From contig NZ_JAHKRS010000003.1 of assembly GCF_018863235.1 (NCBI RefSeq), positions 62,001 to 126,000 on the forward strand: a DNA stretch of 64,000 bases, written 5' to 3'. The notes below the pieces were generated by a model. That model was given only the letters and a program-made list of their open reading frames with translations, was not told the DNA's origin and did no database searches. The stretch comes from Pseudomaricurvus albidus (GTDB taxonomy: Bacteria; Pseudomonadota; Gammaproteobacteria; Pseudomonadales; Cellvibrionaceae). This document shows, one piece after another, positions 19,949 to 28,536 of the stretch (positions within the stretch are counted from its first letter, which is position 1; each line of letters starts with the position of its first letter). Position numbers and translations under genes: made by a program.

Positions 19949-20401
19949 ATGATCCTTGTCCAGGAACAGGATTTTGACCTGCAACACGAGTACGAAACCC
20001 TGCGTCAGGACGGCCCCGGCATAGGCGCAATCGTCACTTTTGTAGGCCTGATGCGGGACTTTAACGACGGAGACAATGTAAAGTCCCTGTTTCTTGAACA
20101 CTACGCCGGCATGACCGAAAAGGTATTGGCAAACATCGTCAATCAAGCCAAAGAACGCTGGCAACTGCAAGCCGTTCGGATCATTCACCGCGTGGGCGAA
20201 TTGCACCCCAGTGACCAGATCGTTTTTGTCGGCGTTTCCAGCGCACACAGGGGCGATGCCTTCGCGGCTTGCGAATTCATTATGGACTTTCTCAAAACCC
20301 GGGCGCCGTTCTGGAAACGAGAACAAACCGATCAGGGGTCACGCTGGGTTGATGCCCGAAGCTCCGACACTGACGCTGCACAACGCTGGAATAAAAACTG
20401 A
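19949..20401 (+). CDS. moaE: Molybdopterin synthase catalytic subunit MoaE
   Basis: A 150-residue protein. EHYAGMTEKVLANI, HRVGELHPSDQIVFVGVSSAHR and the catalytic KTRAPFWKRE are all present. It inserts two sulfurs from MoaD thiocarboxylate into cyclic pyranopterin monophosphate to make molybdopterin. GGAGACGAAT lies ahead of the ATG. Its stop overlaps the next start (TGATG), coupling it to a hotdog thioesterase gene. Confidence 0.97.
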   Translation: MILVQEQDFDLQHEYETLRQDGPGIGAIVTFVGLMRDFNDGDNVKSLFLEHYAGMTEKVLANIVNQAKERWQLQAVRIIHRVGELHPSDQIVFVGVSSAHRGDAFAACEFIMDFLKTRAPFWKREQTDQGSRWVDARSSDTDAAQRWNKN

Positions 20402-20841
20402 TGTCCTCAAAGACCTCCAAGGGTTCTTTTAACCCGAAAGACTATGGCATACCGGAACATTTTCAACATTATCCCGGTGACCCCGCTGAAGACTTTGTCG
20501 GCCCTTTTTTCTACTACCGAGAAGAGGGTATTTGCTACACCGCTTTTCGTGTCCAGCCCCATCATTGCAACATGTCTGGCAGTACCCATGGCGGTATTCT
20601 GATGAGTTTTGCCGATTATTGCCTGTGCATGGCGGCATTTACGGAAGAGATGGAGACGGTGGTCACCGTCAATTGCAACAGTGATTTTATCGGCCCGTCC
20701 AGAGAAGGTGATTTAATCATTGGCGAAACTGAAATCACCCGACAGGGGAAAAACATTGCTTTTACCCGTTGCCGCTTGCTTGTTGACGACCAACCCGTAC
20801 TGACCGCCAGCGGCGTCATCAAACTCTTTCGCAAATGGTAA
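20401..20841 (+). CDS. PaaI-family hotdog thioesterase
   Basis: A 146-residue single hotdog protein. NMSGSTHGGILMSFADYCLC is the PaaI-type segment with the catalytic Asp on the central helix, and a beta-sheet follows with DFIGPSREGDLIIG. It starts inside the moaE stop codon and its own stop overlaps the next start, so three genes are translationally coupled. It likely hydrolyses a small acyl- or aryl-CoA. There is no known reason for it to be with moa genes, and its substrate cannot be stated. Confidence 0.88.
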   Translation: MSSKTSKGSFNPKDYGIPEHFQHYPGDPAEDFVGPFFYYREEGICYTAFRVQPHHCNMSGSTHGGILMSFADYCLCMAAFTEEMETVVTVNCNSDFIGPSREGDLIIGETEITRQGKNIAFTRCRLLVDDQPVLTASGVIKLFRKW

Positions 20842-21110
20842 TGTCCAACAATCCCACCTGGCTACAACGCCTGAAACAACACTACTCGGCCCCACTGGCT
20901 CAAAGCTTCAAGCAATTTAAGCTGGGCGCCATGTTGTTTTTCTTCGGCGGGATGCTGATCTATGCCAGTGCTGCAGCAATGACAGCATCGGCTTTGCAAG
21001 AAGTGGTCTTGCTCGCCGGTCTGTTTATTGGCGGGTTCGGTTTTTTGATCGCCATGATGGCGCAAGTCAGGATGATGATCAGCCGGCTGGTTAAGTTCTT
21101 CAGCGACTGA
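20841..21110 (+). CDS. Small inner-membrane protein of unknown function
   Basis: An 89-residue protein with two hydrophobic helices (about residues 30-50 and 55-80) and a basic N-terminal stretch that would stay in the cytoplasm. It is not recognised as a named family. The ATG overlaps the stop of the thioesterase gene (TAATG); an ATG 6 bases earlier is also possible. It ends 7 bp from the convergent rsmJ, closing the moaCDE transcription unit. Confidence 0.7.
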   Translation: MSNNPTWLQRLKQHYSAPLAQSFKQFKLGAMLFFFGGMLIYASAAAMTASALQEVVLLAGLFIGGFGFLIAMMAQVRMMISRLVKFFSD

Positions 21111-21117
21111 GCCGACA

Positions 21118-21939
21118 TCAATCGGGCAGTTTGCGATTCACGTAAATATCGTAGCGGCTGGTTTTTCCTGACAGCTGATAAGTTGGCGACTCGTCATTCA
21201 AAAAAGGCGCCTTGCGCGGCCGCTTGACCACCACTCTGTACTCAGCGACCGATTTTGCCAATGGCAAAAGTTGATCAGCATCTTCATCTTTACCAACCAC
21301 CTGATGAAACGCTGCCATATCTTTTTTTACACTGGCGGACTTGCTGCGGTCAGGAAACATCGGATCAAGATACACCACACCCACCCTTTCAGAGTCAGCC
21401 AGCTGCTGCAAACTGTCCCCGGCAGACAGGGACATTCGCTGCGCGATAGACTGCAACTCAGGATCCAGTGACTGGTTGGCACGCCGCAAACCATCAGCCA
21501 GCAGTTCCGACACCACCGGGTTGCGTTCGTACAACATCATTTCACAACCGAGGCAGGCAAGCACAAACGCATCTTTACCCAGTCCTGCAGTAGCATCAAG
21601 CACTTTTAACGGCCGACTGGCCTTTATACCCACCGCCTTGGCAATCATCTGCCCGGAACCACCGCCAAACTTTCGCCGATGCGCAACCGCGCCACCTTCG
21701 AAGTCAACACGGGTAGGTCCGGGGGCTTTTTTCCCCAGAGGTTGTAGTGACACCCCTTCTTCTCCGAGCAATAACACAAATCCTTCCAGCGACTTCATCT
21801 TCTCAGGAAGATCTTTGTTGGAACTGGAGTGACAAACCAACTCTGCCGGCAAGCCCAAACGCAAAGCCAAGGACAATGCATCTGTCCGGTACTCGTCTGC
21901 CAAGCAGATGATCGCCTGGGGAGAAGTTAAATCAGACAT
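21118..21939 (-). CDS. rsmJ: 16S rRNA (guanine-1516-N2) methyltransferase RsmJ
   Basis: A 273-residue SAM-dependent methyltransferase of the former UPF0341 family. DATAGLGKDAFVLACLGC is the SAM-binding motif I, preceded by RRKFGGGSGQ, and VYLDPMFPDRSKSA is the DPMFP catalytic motif. It ends with YDIYVNRKLPD like other members. I chose ATG 21939 because the conserved region begins there; the frame extends upstream without homology. It methylates G1516 of 16S rRNA. The upstream secreted-protein gene is 5 bp away on the same strand. Confidence 0.93.
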   Translation of the reverse strand: MSDLTSPQAIICLADEYRTDALSLALRLGLPAELVCHSSSNKDLPEKMKSLEGFVLLLGEEGVSLQPLGKKAPGPTRVDFEGGAVAHRRKFGGGSGQMIAKAVGIKASRPLKVLDATAGLGKDAFVLACLGCEMMLYERNPVVSELLADGLRRANQSLDPELQSIAQRMSLSAGDSLQQLADSERVGVVYLDPMFPDRSKSASVKKDMAAFHQVVGKDEDADQLLPLAKSVAEYRVVVKRPRKAPFLNDESPTYQLSGKTSRYDIYVNRKLPD

Positions 21940-21944
21940 GGTGA

Positions 21945-22502
21945 TTAAGGCGAAGAATGCCGGGCCAACCGGGAGGGATAAAGCCGATCCAATTTCACAA
22001 TATCCTGCCTGGCCTGAAGTTTGGGAATAACCTGCTCGCAGCTCTTGGCCACCCATTCAAGAGACGTCCGGGAGGCGGTTGGATCCAGAGGGGCAGACTC
22101 TTCCAGAGAGGTCAGGGAGGCAGACTGGATGGTCGTCATATCGCCGAACACCAAATAGCTTTCGCCTTTTTGCAAGGGCCGGGAGCAATTCTTCAGGCTG
22201 ATTTTCAGCTCAGCATCCACGGGGATATCCCCCTTCCAAAGACGCTCAATTTCCAGCTGGTATGAAAAGGCTTCCACTGACAACAATCCGGGCATGCTCA
22301 TCCCGCGATTCACCAGGCTACTGACGTGTGTAATGGTAACCAGTGCCACAGCATCGACTTGCTCGGCCAGTGCTCTGGTGGTCTTTTTTTCTGCTGAAGA
22401 GGAAGACGGGGAATGGGATTGAACAGAGAAGACCTGCGTGGACATAAGCATAAACAATGCTGCACCGCAGGACAGCGAGAGCCTTTTCGTCCAGGTTTTC
22501 AT
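21945..22502 (-). CDS. Secreted hypothetical protein with an NTR-like pattern
   Basis: About 185 residues with a signal peptide (CGAALFMLMSTQVFS). Beyond it come a Ser-rich linker and a beta-rich domain in which KNCSRPLQKGESYLVFG resembles the netrin/TIMP-like pattern (Cys followed by a Gly-Tyr-Leu-Val-Phe strand). A second Cys lies in WVAKSCEQVI. The similarity is only a pattern seen by eye. I chose ATG 22502, from which the signal peptide begins directly; ATG 22514 and GTG 22523 are also in frame. It is 5 bp from rsmJ and may be cotranscribed. Function unknown. Confidence 0.65.
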   Translation of the reverse strand: MKTWTKRLSLSCGAALFMLMSTQVFSVQSHSPSSSSAEKKTTRALAEQVDAVALVTITHVSSLVNRGMSMPGLLSVEAFSYQLEIERLWKGDIPVDAELKISLKNCSRPLQKGESYLVFGDMTTIQSASLTSLEESAPLDPTASRTSLEWVAKSCEQVIPKLQARQDIVKLDRLYPSRLARHSSP

Positions 22503-22650
22503 CAGATTGTTCATCCAGTTCACTACCAGCGGTCAATTTGAATGCGCGCTAGCTTAACCTGCCCTTTGCGGCCGGGCAATGCCCGAACACACACTCCGAC
22601 CGCAAAGGAAGATTGCTGTCCTTGATTGACAGCTTTATTTCACCGCTGAA

Positions 22651-23304
22651 TCAGCGATCCAGAGGCAATAACTCCAGCTCTACGCGACGGTTGGCTTCAC
22701 GCCCTTGCGCCGTATCGTTGCTGGCAATGGGATAACGCGGGCCATAGCCTGCAGTCTGAACCCGACCAGACGCGACTTTCTGAGACACCAGATACTGTCT
22801 GACGCTGTCAGCGCGAGCTTCACTCAGACGCTGGTTCAGATCAGCACCACCTGTGGAGTCGGTGTGACCCGTAATGCGAATCGCCGTGCGATCAAATTCA
22901 GCCAGTACCACAGCCACAGAGTTCAACGTAGGGTAGAAATTACTGCGAATGGCACTCTGCCCGGAATCAAACGTGATATTACCTGGCATCACCAGACGGA
23001 TGGTATCGCCCTCACGACGCACCTGAACCCCCGTGCCCTGCAATTGACTGCGAAGTTGAGCCTCTTGTTTGTCCATATAAAAACCGACACCGCCACCGAT
23101 GGCACCGCCGGCAACTGCGCCGGTCAATGCACCCTTGCCGCGATCGTCCTTACTTGAGGTCGCTGCGCCAATAATTGCACCTACTACCGCACCCGCACCT
23201 GCACCTTTCGCCGTATTGCTGGTTTTCTGCTCACCTGTGTATGGATCTGTAGACATACAGCCCACAGCCAGAACCGTAAACAGCGCAATCAGTATCCGCG
23301 ACAT
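22651..23304 (-). CDS. OmpA-family lipoprotein with glycine zipper
   Basis: A 217-residue lipoprotein. The lipobox is LAVGC near residue 16. A glycine-zipper segment (GAGAGAVVGAIIGAATSS, then a second Gly/Ala stretch) spans residues 30-75. The C-terminal OmpA/MotB peptidoglycan-binding domain has GHTDSTGGADLNQRLSEARA and ends with NRRVELELLP. The layout is that of YiaD. It would tether the outer membrane to peptidoglycan. It is a single gene with promoters in the 224-bp gap shared with the divergent lipoprotein at 23541. Confidence 0.92.
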   Translation of the reverse strand: MSRILIALFTVLAVGCMSTDPYTGEQKTSNTAKGAGAGAVVGAIIGAATSSKDDRGKGALTGAVAGGAIGGGVGFYMDKQEAQLRSQLQGTGVQVRREGDTIRLVMPGNITFDSGQSAIRSNFYPTLNSVAVVLAEFDRTAIRITGHTDSTGGADLNQRLSEARADSVRQYLVSQKVASGRVQTAGYGPRYPIASNDTAQGREANRRVELELLPLDR

Positions 23305-23540
23305 GTTTTTCTCCTTAATTAATGGTTTTTTCTATTGTTAATACGATAAATCAGAATGATACATAAACAGCCGTCCAATCATCTGGTTGAAACGCAGCCT
23401 TTGCTCAAACCTCTAAAATGCCGCGCAATTCTACCAGTCTTTTCAAAACCGCCTGCGAATTCATCCACGCTTTTCCGACAACGACTTGATACAATCGCCA
23501 CGCAACGAAAATATAACTGACACATTGCATGAGACCACCG

Positions 23541-24083
23541 ATGAATTTTCCCCTGCATACCGGCCGCTTCACCACCCTGCTACGGACTGTCCGTCTGTTG
23601 CCTGCAACCCTGGTGGTAGTAGCTTTGAGCGCCTGCAACCAATATCAAATGACACTCAATGAAACCGTTGTTCATACCCCTCCGACGCTGTTGACCGATT
23701 TCGATACCGAAGACCCTCGCCTCAAGCAGTGCCTCGATCAAATCATTAAAGACGGCAACTTCACTTCTTTTGAACAAGTTACTCAATTAATTTGCAGTCA
23801 CGCCGGGTTAAGCAGTCTAAAGGGTATTGAGTCATTCCAGGGCTTGAAACAAATCAATCTGGAAAACAATGGCCTAACCAGCCTCAAACCGCTTCAGTAC
23901 CTGTCCAAAATCGAGGTACTGAAAGTGAACGACAACCTCTTAACTCAAGTGCCGGAATTGTTGAACCTGCCACGACTGAAAGAGGTCAATCTGGAAAACA
24001 ACCCCAATCTGGTGTGTCAGGATCTTCAACAGTTGAAGGAAATCAGCTCTGTCTCCCTGCATCTGCCCGAGCAATGCCGCTAA
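23541..24083 (+). CDS. Leucine-rich-repeat lipoprotein
   Basis: About 180 residues. The signal peptide ends in a lipobox LSAC. After a divergent segment, three to four leucine-rich repeats follow (LSSLKGIESFQGLKQINLEN, then LKPLQYLSKIEVLKVNDNLL, then VPELLNLPRLKEVNLENN), each about 22 residues. Two Cys pairs (C of LKQC and ICSH; VCQD and EQC) probably cap the ends. I prefer ATG 23541 with GAG 8 bp upstream to ATG 23529. Bacterial proteins of this kind bind other proteins at the cell surface, but no partner can be named. Confidence 0.8.
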   Translation: MNFPLHTGRFTTLLRTVRLLPATLVVVALSACNQYQMTLNETVVHTPPTLLTDFDTEDPRLKQCLDQIIKDGNFTSFEQVTQLICSHAGLSSLKGIESFQGLKQINLENNGLTSLKPLQYLSKIEVLKVNDNLLTQVPELLNLPRLKEVNLENNPNLVCQDLQQLKEISSVSLHLPEQCR

Positions 24084-24150
24084 GCTCATCCGTCTTTCGG
24101 GCTTACCGGCAGTCCAGGTACAGTGTTACGCAAACGGGCTGAATAAAGTC

Positions 24151-24435
24151 TTAACGGGGGTCTGGAACAAACATAAGCCCCGCCGTCTTGCGATGGTGGT
24201 GCATGATCTGCATTTTGACGGGCTCATCATTGATGGGCCCCACCATTTTCTTGAAACGCACGTCGACAACGGTTCCAACCGGGGGAATCTGATGGTTCTC
24301 GATAAGTACCGAGGCGCCGCCATCCGAGACATCCCGGGCAAACCCCACAATGGTTCCAAAAGCTGGGTGAGTCATTTCCACTCTGATTGACGCTGGCTTC
24401 CGGTCAAACTTGCGACGTTCATCTTCCACGATCAT
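24151..24435 (-). CDS. PilZ-domain protein
   Basis: A 94-residue stand-alone PilZ domain. ERRKFDRKP is the arginine motif that grips cyclic di-GMP and DVSDGGASV is the D/NxSxxG motif; both are intact, so c-di-GMP binding is expected. AAGGAG stands 6 bp before the ATG at 24435. A single PilZ domain works by binding a partner, for example in motility or exopolysaccharide control, which is not identified here. Upstream is a 639-bp gene-free block. Confidence 0.9.
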   Translation of the reverse strand: MIVEDERRKFDRKPASIRVEMTHPAFGTIVGFARDVSDGGASVLIENHQIPPVGTVVDVRFKKMVGPINDEPVKMQIMHHHRKTAGLMFVPDPR

Positions 24436-24730
24436 TATTGCTCCTTATGCCCAAGCTTATCTTCTGTCACCCAATCAAACCACAAATAGGAATATCAATA
24501 AAGACAGGCTGGCCTGAGAAATTGGCTAATGGCTCTTTACCGATCAGTCATGCCATTCTGGCCTGCTTAAAATACCTCCAGAAAAGGCCTAACGACTTCA
24601 GCAGAGTACCGTCATTCTGATTATTCGTATCTGGAGCCTGTCTGAACAATTCAAACCATTCGCACAATGATGGCACCAACCAAGCCCTATCGCCACGCAC
24701 TGACTGCAAAAACCAGAAAAACAGGCCCAC

Positions 24731-24753
24731 TTATCCACCATTGCTGTGGATAA
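24731..24753. promoter_or_regulatory. Inverted pair of DnaA-box-like sites
   Basis: TTATCCACC at 24731-24739 faces TGTGGATAA at 24745-24753. The second is an exact complement of the consensus TTATCCACA; the first has one mismatch. A third site TGTGGACAA (one mismatch) is at 24936-24944. Confidence 0.45.
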
Positions 24754-25012
24754 CTCTGTGAATGAGCTTTGCACACCTTGCCCTACGCCCCATTATTACA
24801 GCCATGTGAACAAAGTGGCCAGTTAATGATCATCGACCGGTTTTTCTTTAGCTTTCAATAAGTTATATATTTTTTAAAAGGACTTCAGGAAATTTCAAGA
24901 CAAACGATACAGGACTGTTAAAAAAGATTTACAGGTGTGGACAAAGCATGTCAGGTATGACAGGTTGCAACGGCAGAATTTGGAAAGTGTGTACCAACTA
25001 AACCCTAAAATC

Positions 25013-25032
25013 GCCCTAAAACGGGGCTTTTT
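25013..25032 (+). terminator. Possible weak terminator on the plus strand
   Basis: GCCCT, AAAAC and GGGGC followed by five T form a short stem-loop. It would end a rightward transcript inside the gene-free block, but no such gene is seen. Confidence 0.3.
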
Positions 25033-25074
25033 CAGGAGCCTTAGAAAGGTAATTCAGAGAATAATCATTCGGTT

Positions 25075-25839
25075 CTATACGCTGATCCAATCAAAGCCTT
25101 CGTCCTGACAGGCGTATTCAACAGCAGGAATCTGTGCAGTGACTTCCGCCAGCACACGCTTCGCCAATTCAAGGGAATTATTCTTCTGACTGATGTGGCC
25201 CACCACAAGATGTCGCAGGCGCTCACCATTAACTCGCGCCAGAAACCCTGCCGCCTGCTGATTGCTCAAATGCCCCCAGGGGCCACCCACCCGCTGCTTT
25301 AAAGAGGGAGGATAAGGGCCGGAGGCCAGCATTTGTGGATCATGGTTCGCTTCCAGCAACAGGGCGTCACAGTCGTAAAAGTGATTTTCAACGTGTGCAC
25401 TGATATTCCCCAGATCTGTGAGGATCCCCAATCGCTTGCCCGCTGCCTTAAACACGAACTGGGCCGGTTCCCGCGCATCGTGAGGAACCGCAACCGGCAG
25501 CACCTCAAGATCGTCCAGCTGGAATGGCTGATAGCCTTCGATAAGATGCAGGAAAGGGAGTTTGCCGAGATCCCGGCTACGGTATGTGCCCGGGGTCATG
25601 TAGACAGGAAGATTATATTTGCGCGCCAGAGGGGGGACGCCTTTAAGATGATCGGCGTGTTCATGAGTCACCAGCACAGCCGTAATCTCGGTCACACGGC
25701 GCCCCAGACGCTCGACTCGACGCTCCACCTCTTTGATGGTGAAGCCGCAATCAACCAGTAATAACTGATCTTTCCAGGACACCAGGGTCCCGTTACCGCG
25801 GCTGCCACTGCCCAGCGACGCAAACCTCATGACAGCCAT
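25075..25839 (-). CDS. MBL-fold metallohydrolase (YycJ/WalJ-like)
   Basis: A 254-residue metallo-beta-lactamase fold protein. The metal motif THEHADHLKGV and FASLGSGSRGNGTLV at the N-terminus are typical of the YycJ group; GHISQKNNS near the C-terminus supplies another metal ligand. In Firmicutes YycJ acts in DNA repair or cell-wall coordination as an exonuclease-like enzyme. In gammaproteobacteria the gene often follows bamC, as here (5 bp apart). The start may be ATG 25830, three codons inside. Activity is not proven by sequence alone. Confidence 0.88.
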   Translation of the reverse strand: MAVMRFASLGSGSRGNGTLVSWKDQLLLVDCGFTIKEVERRVERLGRRVTEITAVLVTHEHADHLKGVPPLARKYNLPVYMTPGTYRSRDLGKLPFLHLIEGYQPFQLDDLEVLPVAVPHDAREPAQFVFKAAGKRLGILTDLGNISAHVENHFYDCDALLLEANHDPQMLASGPYPPSLKQRVGGPWGHLSNQQAAGFLARVNGERLRHLVVGHISQKNNSLELAKRVLAEVTAQIPAVEYACQDEGFDWISV

Positions 25840-25844
25840 TCCGG

Positions 25845-27020
25845 TTAAATCAGGTTGTGGCGAATAACATTCAGCAGTTTCTTGGCGTCACGTACCGGCA
25901 GCTTGCGGGCATAGCCGTCGCGGATGCGAACCTGAACATCCTCACCCTGACCACGCACTACCACCAGATAACCTGGCACATCTTTCAGCGGCTCAGCGGC
26001 GGTGCTGCTGATACTGTTGAAAATCTTGCGGTTTTCCGCTGTATTTTCCAGCTGCAGATGAGCCAGCACTTCACTTAAGCTGTAAGGGGAAGATTGCTGA
26101 ACGTCATCACCGCCGAACATGCCACTGAAGAAACCGGGCTCATCTTCATTTTTTTCAAAAGTCGGATCGAAGTTCACGTAGAAGACACCAACAGCGTCGT
26201 CGCTTTCCCACAGGGTGAAGCCTTCTTCCTGAACTGCGTGACTGACAGTAGCCCAGGCACGATTATAAGCCAGGGACAGCTGCAGCAAGGGCTCACCATC
26301 GCGGGAATCCAGGCTCACCTTGTCACTAAGACCAATTGTCTGAGCCAGCAAAGACGCTGCCTGGCCACTGCCGGTGTCACTGGCAATGGTCGCAGCCAGC
26401 TCATCCATCATCCAGGTTTCACGTTCCTGATTCACAGACTGAGTAGGCCAGTTGACCTGCCCGCTGCCAGGAATATCTTTGTCCACACTCATGTGCAGCA
26501 CGTGAATTTCAGTGCTGTCCGGCTGGACTCCCTGCTCAATTTGCAGTCGGTATTTGTCCTTGGTGTCGTCGTCACCTTTAAAGCGCAACCAGCCGGTTTC
26601 AATAACACCACTGGTGGCATCGGTGTATACGACTTCAAGGCTATTTCGTGACAGGAAACCGCGTACTTGTGGCCAAACCTGTGCCGGAGGCGCACTGACC
26701 AAAATCCAGCGGCGATCGGCCAGTTTCTGAATCTTTACTTTGTCCGCAAAGGCGTTATCCGACAGGGATTGGGGACGCGGAACTTCAAATTCTCCGCTGA
26801 AGTCCACCTCACTGTTCTGGATCGTCGGGATCATATACAGCTGCTGAACTCTCTGTTCGGAGACCCCCGGCGGCAAGGCCATCGGATCGATGACATCGGC
26901 ATTCAGATAATCATCGCCACGATCGCGAAAATAACCTTCCGGCCCAAACAGAGAACTACAACCTGTTATTCCCCCAACCACAGCCAACACCGCTGCGCGA
27001 ACAATAAAACGATTCATCAT
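25845..27020 (-). CDS. bamC: Outer-membrane assembly lipoprotein BamC
   Basis: A 391-residue lipoprotein. The signal peptide ends in a lipobox ITGC followed by SSLFGPEGYFRDRGDDY, the unstructured segment that binds BamD. Two helix-grip domains follow. BamC is part of the beta-barrel assembly machine. The start is ATG 27020 or 27017; the frame upstream to 27095 is not part of the family. dapA lies 105 bp upstream on the same strand, the standard order in Pseudomonas and relatives. Confidence 0.92.
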   Translation of the reverse strand: MMNRFIVRAAVLAVVGGITGCSSLFGPEGYFRDRGDDYLNADVIDPMALPPGVSEQRVQQLYMIPTIQNSEVDFSGEFEVPRPQSLSDNAFADKVKIQKLADRRWILVSAPPAQVWPQVRGFLSRNSLEVVYTDATSGVIETGWLRFKGDDDTKDKYRLQIEQGVQPDSTEIHVLHMSVDKDIPGSGQVNWPTQSVNQERETWMMDELAATIASDTGSGQAASLLAQTIGLSDKVSLDSRDGEPLLQLSLAYNRAWATVSHAVQEEGFTLWESDDAVGVFYVNFDPTFEKNEDEPGFFSGMFGGDDVQQSSPYSLSEVLAHLQLENTAENRKIFNSISSTAAEPLKDVPGYLVVVRGQGEDVQVRIRDGYARKLPVRDAKKLLNVIRHNLI

Positions 27021-27125
27021 TATTTTTTCATCTTTTGTTTTCTGTGAAGCTTCGGAAATCCAACGACTTCCAGAGTCCGGTAGCTTCAGAGTCAATGGAG
27101 CTAGAAAAATTACCGCTGCGGGAGC

Positions 27126-28001
27126 CTAGAGCAACCCCGCACCTTTTAACGCGTCACGTACCTGCTGGTGGTAGATTTCTGACAGAGGCGTCAGAGGCAA
27201 ACGCAAGCCCGCCTGAGTCAGTCCCATCTCGGCCACGGCCCACTTCACAGGAATCGGGTTGGACTCAACAAACATGGCGTTATGCACCGGCACCAGTTTT
27301 TGATTTAGTGCGCGAGCCTCATCGGCCTTGCCGGCAATAGCCAGTTCACACATACGGGCTATTTCGGCAGGCGCAACGTTAGCGGTAACACTGATGTTGC
27401 CTTTACCGCCCAACAGCATCAACTCTACGGCGGTCGGGTCATCCCCTGAGACAATGATAAAGTCATCCGGAGTATTGGCCATCAGCCACTCAACACGATC
27501 CATCTCGCCAGTGGCTTCTTTGACACCGAAGATATTGTCTACTGCCGACAGGCGCGCAATGGTTTCGGGCGTCATGTCCACACCGGTACGGCCGGGAACA
27601 TTGTAGAGCATCTGCGGCAGAGCCACGGCTTTGGCAATGGCCTGATGGTGCAGGAACAAACCTTCCTGAGTCGGCTTGTTGTAATAAGGGGTTACAGACA
27701 AGCAGGCGTCTGCACCGGCATCTTTGGCCGACTGGGTTAGCTCAATCGCCTCGCTTGTGGAGTTGGCGCCGGTACCGGCAATCACAGGGATACGGCCATT
27801 GACCTGATCAACAACCTTTTTGATGACCTGCAAATGCTCATCCACATCCAGAGTGGCGGATTCACCGGTGGTACCCACTGCGACAATCGCGTGCGTGCCC
27901 TTTTCAAGGTGAAAATCTACCAATTTATGGAGGCCTTCCCAGTCCAGCTGACCATCTGCCATCATTGGGGTAACCAGGGCAACCATACTGCCTTGAAACA
28001 T
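27126..28001 (-). CDS. dapA: 4-hydroxy-tetrahydrodipicolinate synthase
   Basis: A 291-residue TIM-barrel enzyme. The Schiff-base lysine K161 is in VKEATG, Y133 in YNVPGRTG, and the substrate loop GTTGESATL lies near 43-51. It condenses pyruvate and aspartate semialdehyde in the lysine and diaminopimelate pathway. The length matches the family. A 220-bp leader contains an inverted repeat described separately; it does not look like a lysine riboswitch. Confidence 0.97.
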   Translation of the reverse strand: MFQGSMVALVTPMMADGQLDWEGLHKLVDFHLEKGTHAIVAVGTTGESATLDVDEHLQVIKKVVDQVNGRIPVIAGTGANSTSEAIELTQSAKDAGADACLSVTPYYNKPTQEGLFLHHQAIAKAVALPQMLYNVPGRTGVDMTPETIARLSAVDNIFGVKEATGEMDRVEWLMANTPDDFIIVSGDDPTAVELMLLGGKGNISVTANVAPAEIARMCELAIAGKADEARALNQKLVPVHNAMFVESNPIPVKWAVAEMGLTQAGLRLPLTPLSEIYHQQVRDALKGAGLL

Positions 28002-28113
28002 GCACTATCTCCGTCAGGGTAAAGCAAAAGCGTAATGTTACTGACGCCCTTACCCCGACACAAGTTCCCCGATCATTTTCTTTTATTTTTATGGGGTTAG
28101 CGCCCTGAAAGAC

Positions 28114-28144
28114 CCTTTTCAGAGCAAAAACCTGTCTGAAAAGG
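28114..28144. promoter_or_regulatory. 10-bp inverted repeat between DUF2789 gene and dapA
   Basis: CCTTTTCAGA and TCTGAAAAGG with an 11-base loop. It lacks a T-run in either direction. It lies 113 bp upstream of dapA and could be an operator or leader structure. Confidence 0.35.
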
Positions 28145-28221
28145 CGGGGAGATCTGTCTAATCCAGCCCGGCGGAGACCTGAAGCCGCTCAACGACCGGC
28201 TATTCAGCGGCACTGACCGAG

Positions 28222-28452
28222 TCAGTGGCGCAAACGGGCATCCAGCTGATCCACAACTTCGGCCCAATCCGCATCTTCTTCAACGGCTTCTTTTAAAAAC
28301 CGAGCCTGATTGGGACTCCAGAACGTAGCTTCTGACAACATCTGCCCCTGATCCAGTCGGTGACGGGTTATGAAGGTTTCGATATCCTCGTCATCGTGGG
28401 GCAGTCCAAGCTGTTGAAACAAGCTGTTCATTGAGTGCAAACTGGTATCCAT
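28222..28452 (-). CDS. DUF2789 protein
   Basis: A 76-residue acidic, helical protein. The opening MDTSLHSMNSLFQQLGLP is the DUF2789 signature, and ATFWSPNQARFLKEAVEEDA is the conserved centre. No function is known for the family. It lies alone between dapA and an aldo-keto reductase gene. Confidence 0.88.
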   Translation of the reverse strand: MDTSLHSMNSLFQQLGLPHDDEDIETFITRHRLDQGQMLSEATFWSPNQARFLKEAVEEDADWAEVVDQLDARLRH

Positions 28453-28536
28453 AATATCGTCATCCTCACGGTTGGTGATTGATGCCTATCAGTATAGACA
28501 GTGATCTCAGTCTCCAATGGATCGCCTGTCCGGCAC

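Larger units (their letters stand above)
24436..25074. other. 639-bp gene-free block
   Basis: No reading frame here has a supportable start and family. The block contains the DnaA-box-like sites listed separately, a run of A/T around 24840-24880 and a weak terminator-like hairpin at 25013-25032. It must also hold the PilZ promoter. Confidence 0.6.

Noticed and set aside
24436-25074. Chromosomal origin oriC
   Set aside because: Only three boxes, two imperfect, and no dnaA, dnaN, rpmH or mnmG near.
28002-28221. A lysine riboswitch upstream of dapA
   Set aside because: Only 220 bp are available, and the single inverted repeat is not the five-helix lysine fold.
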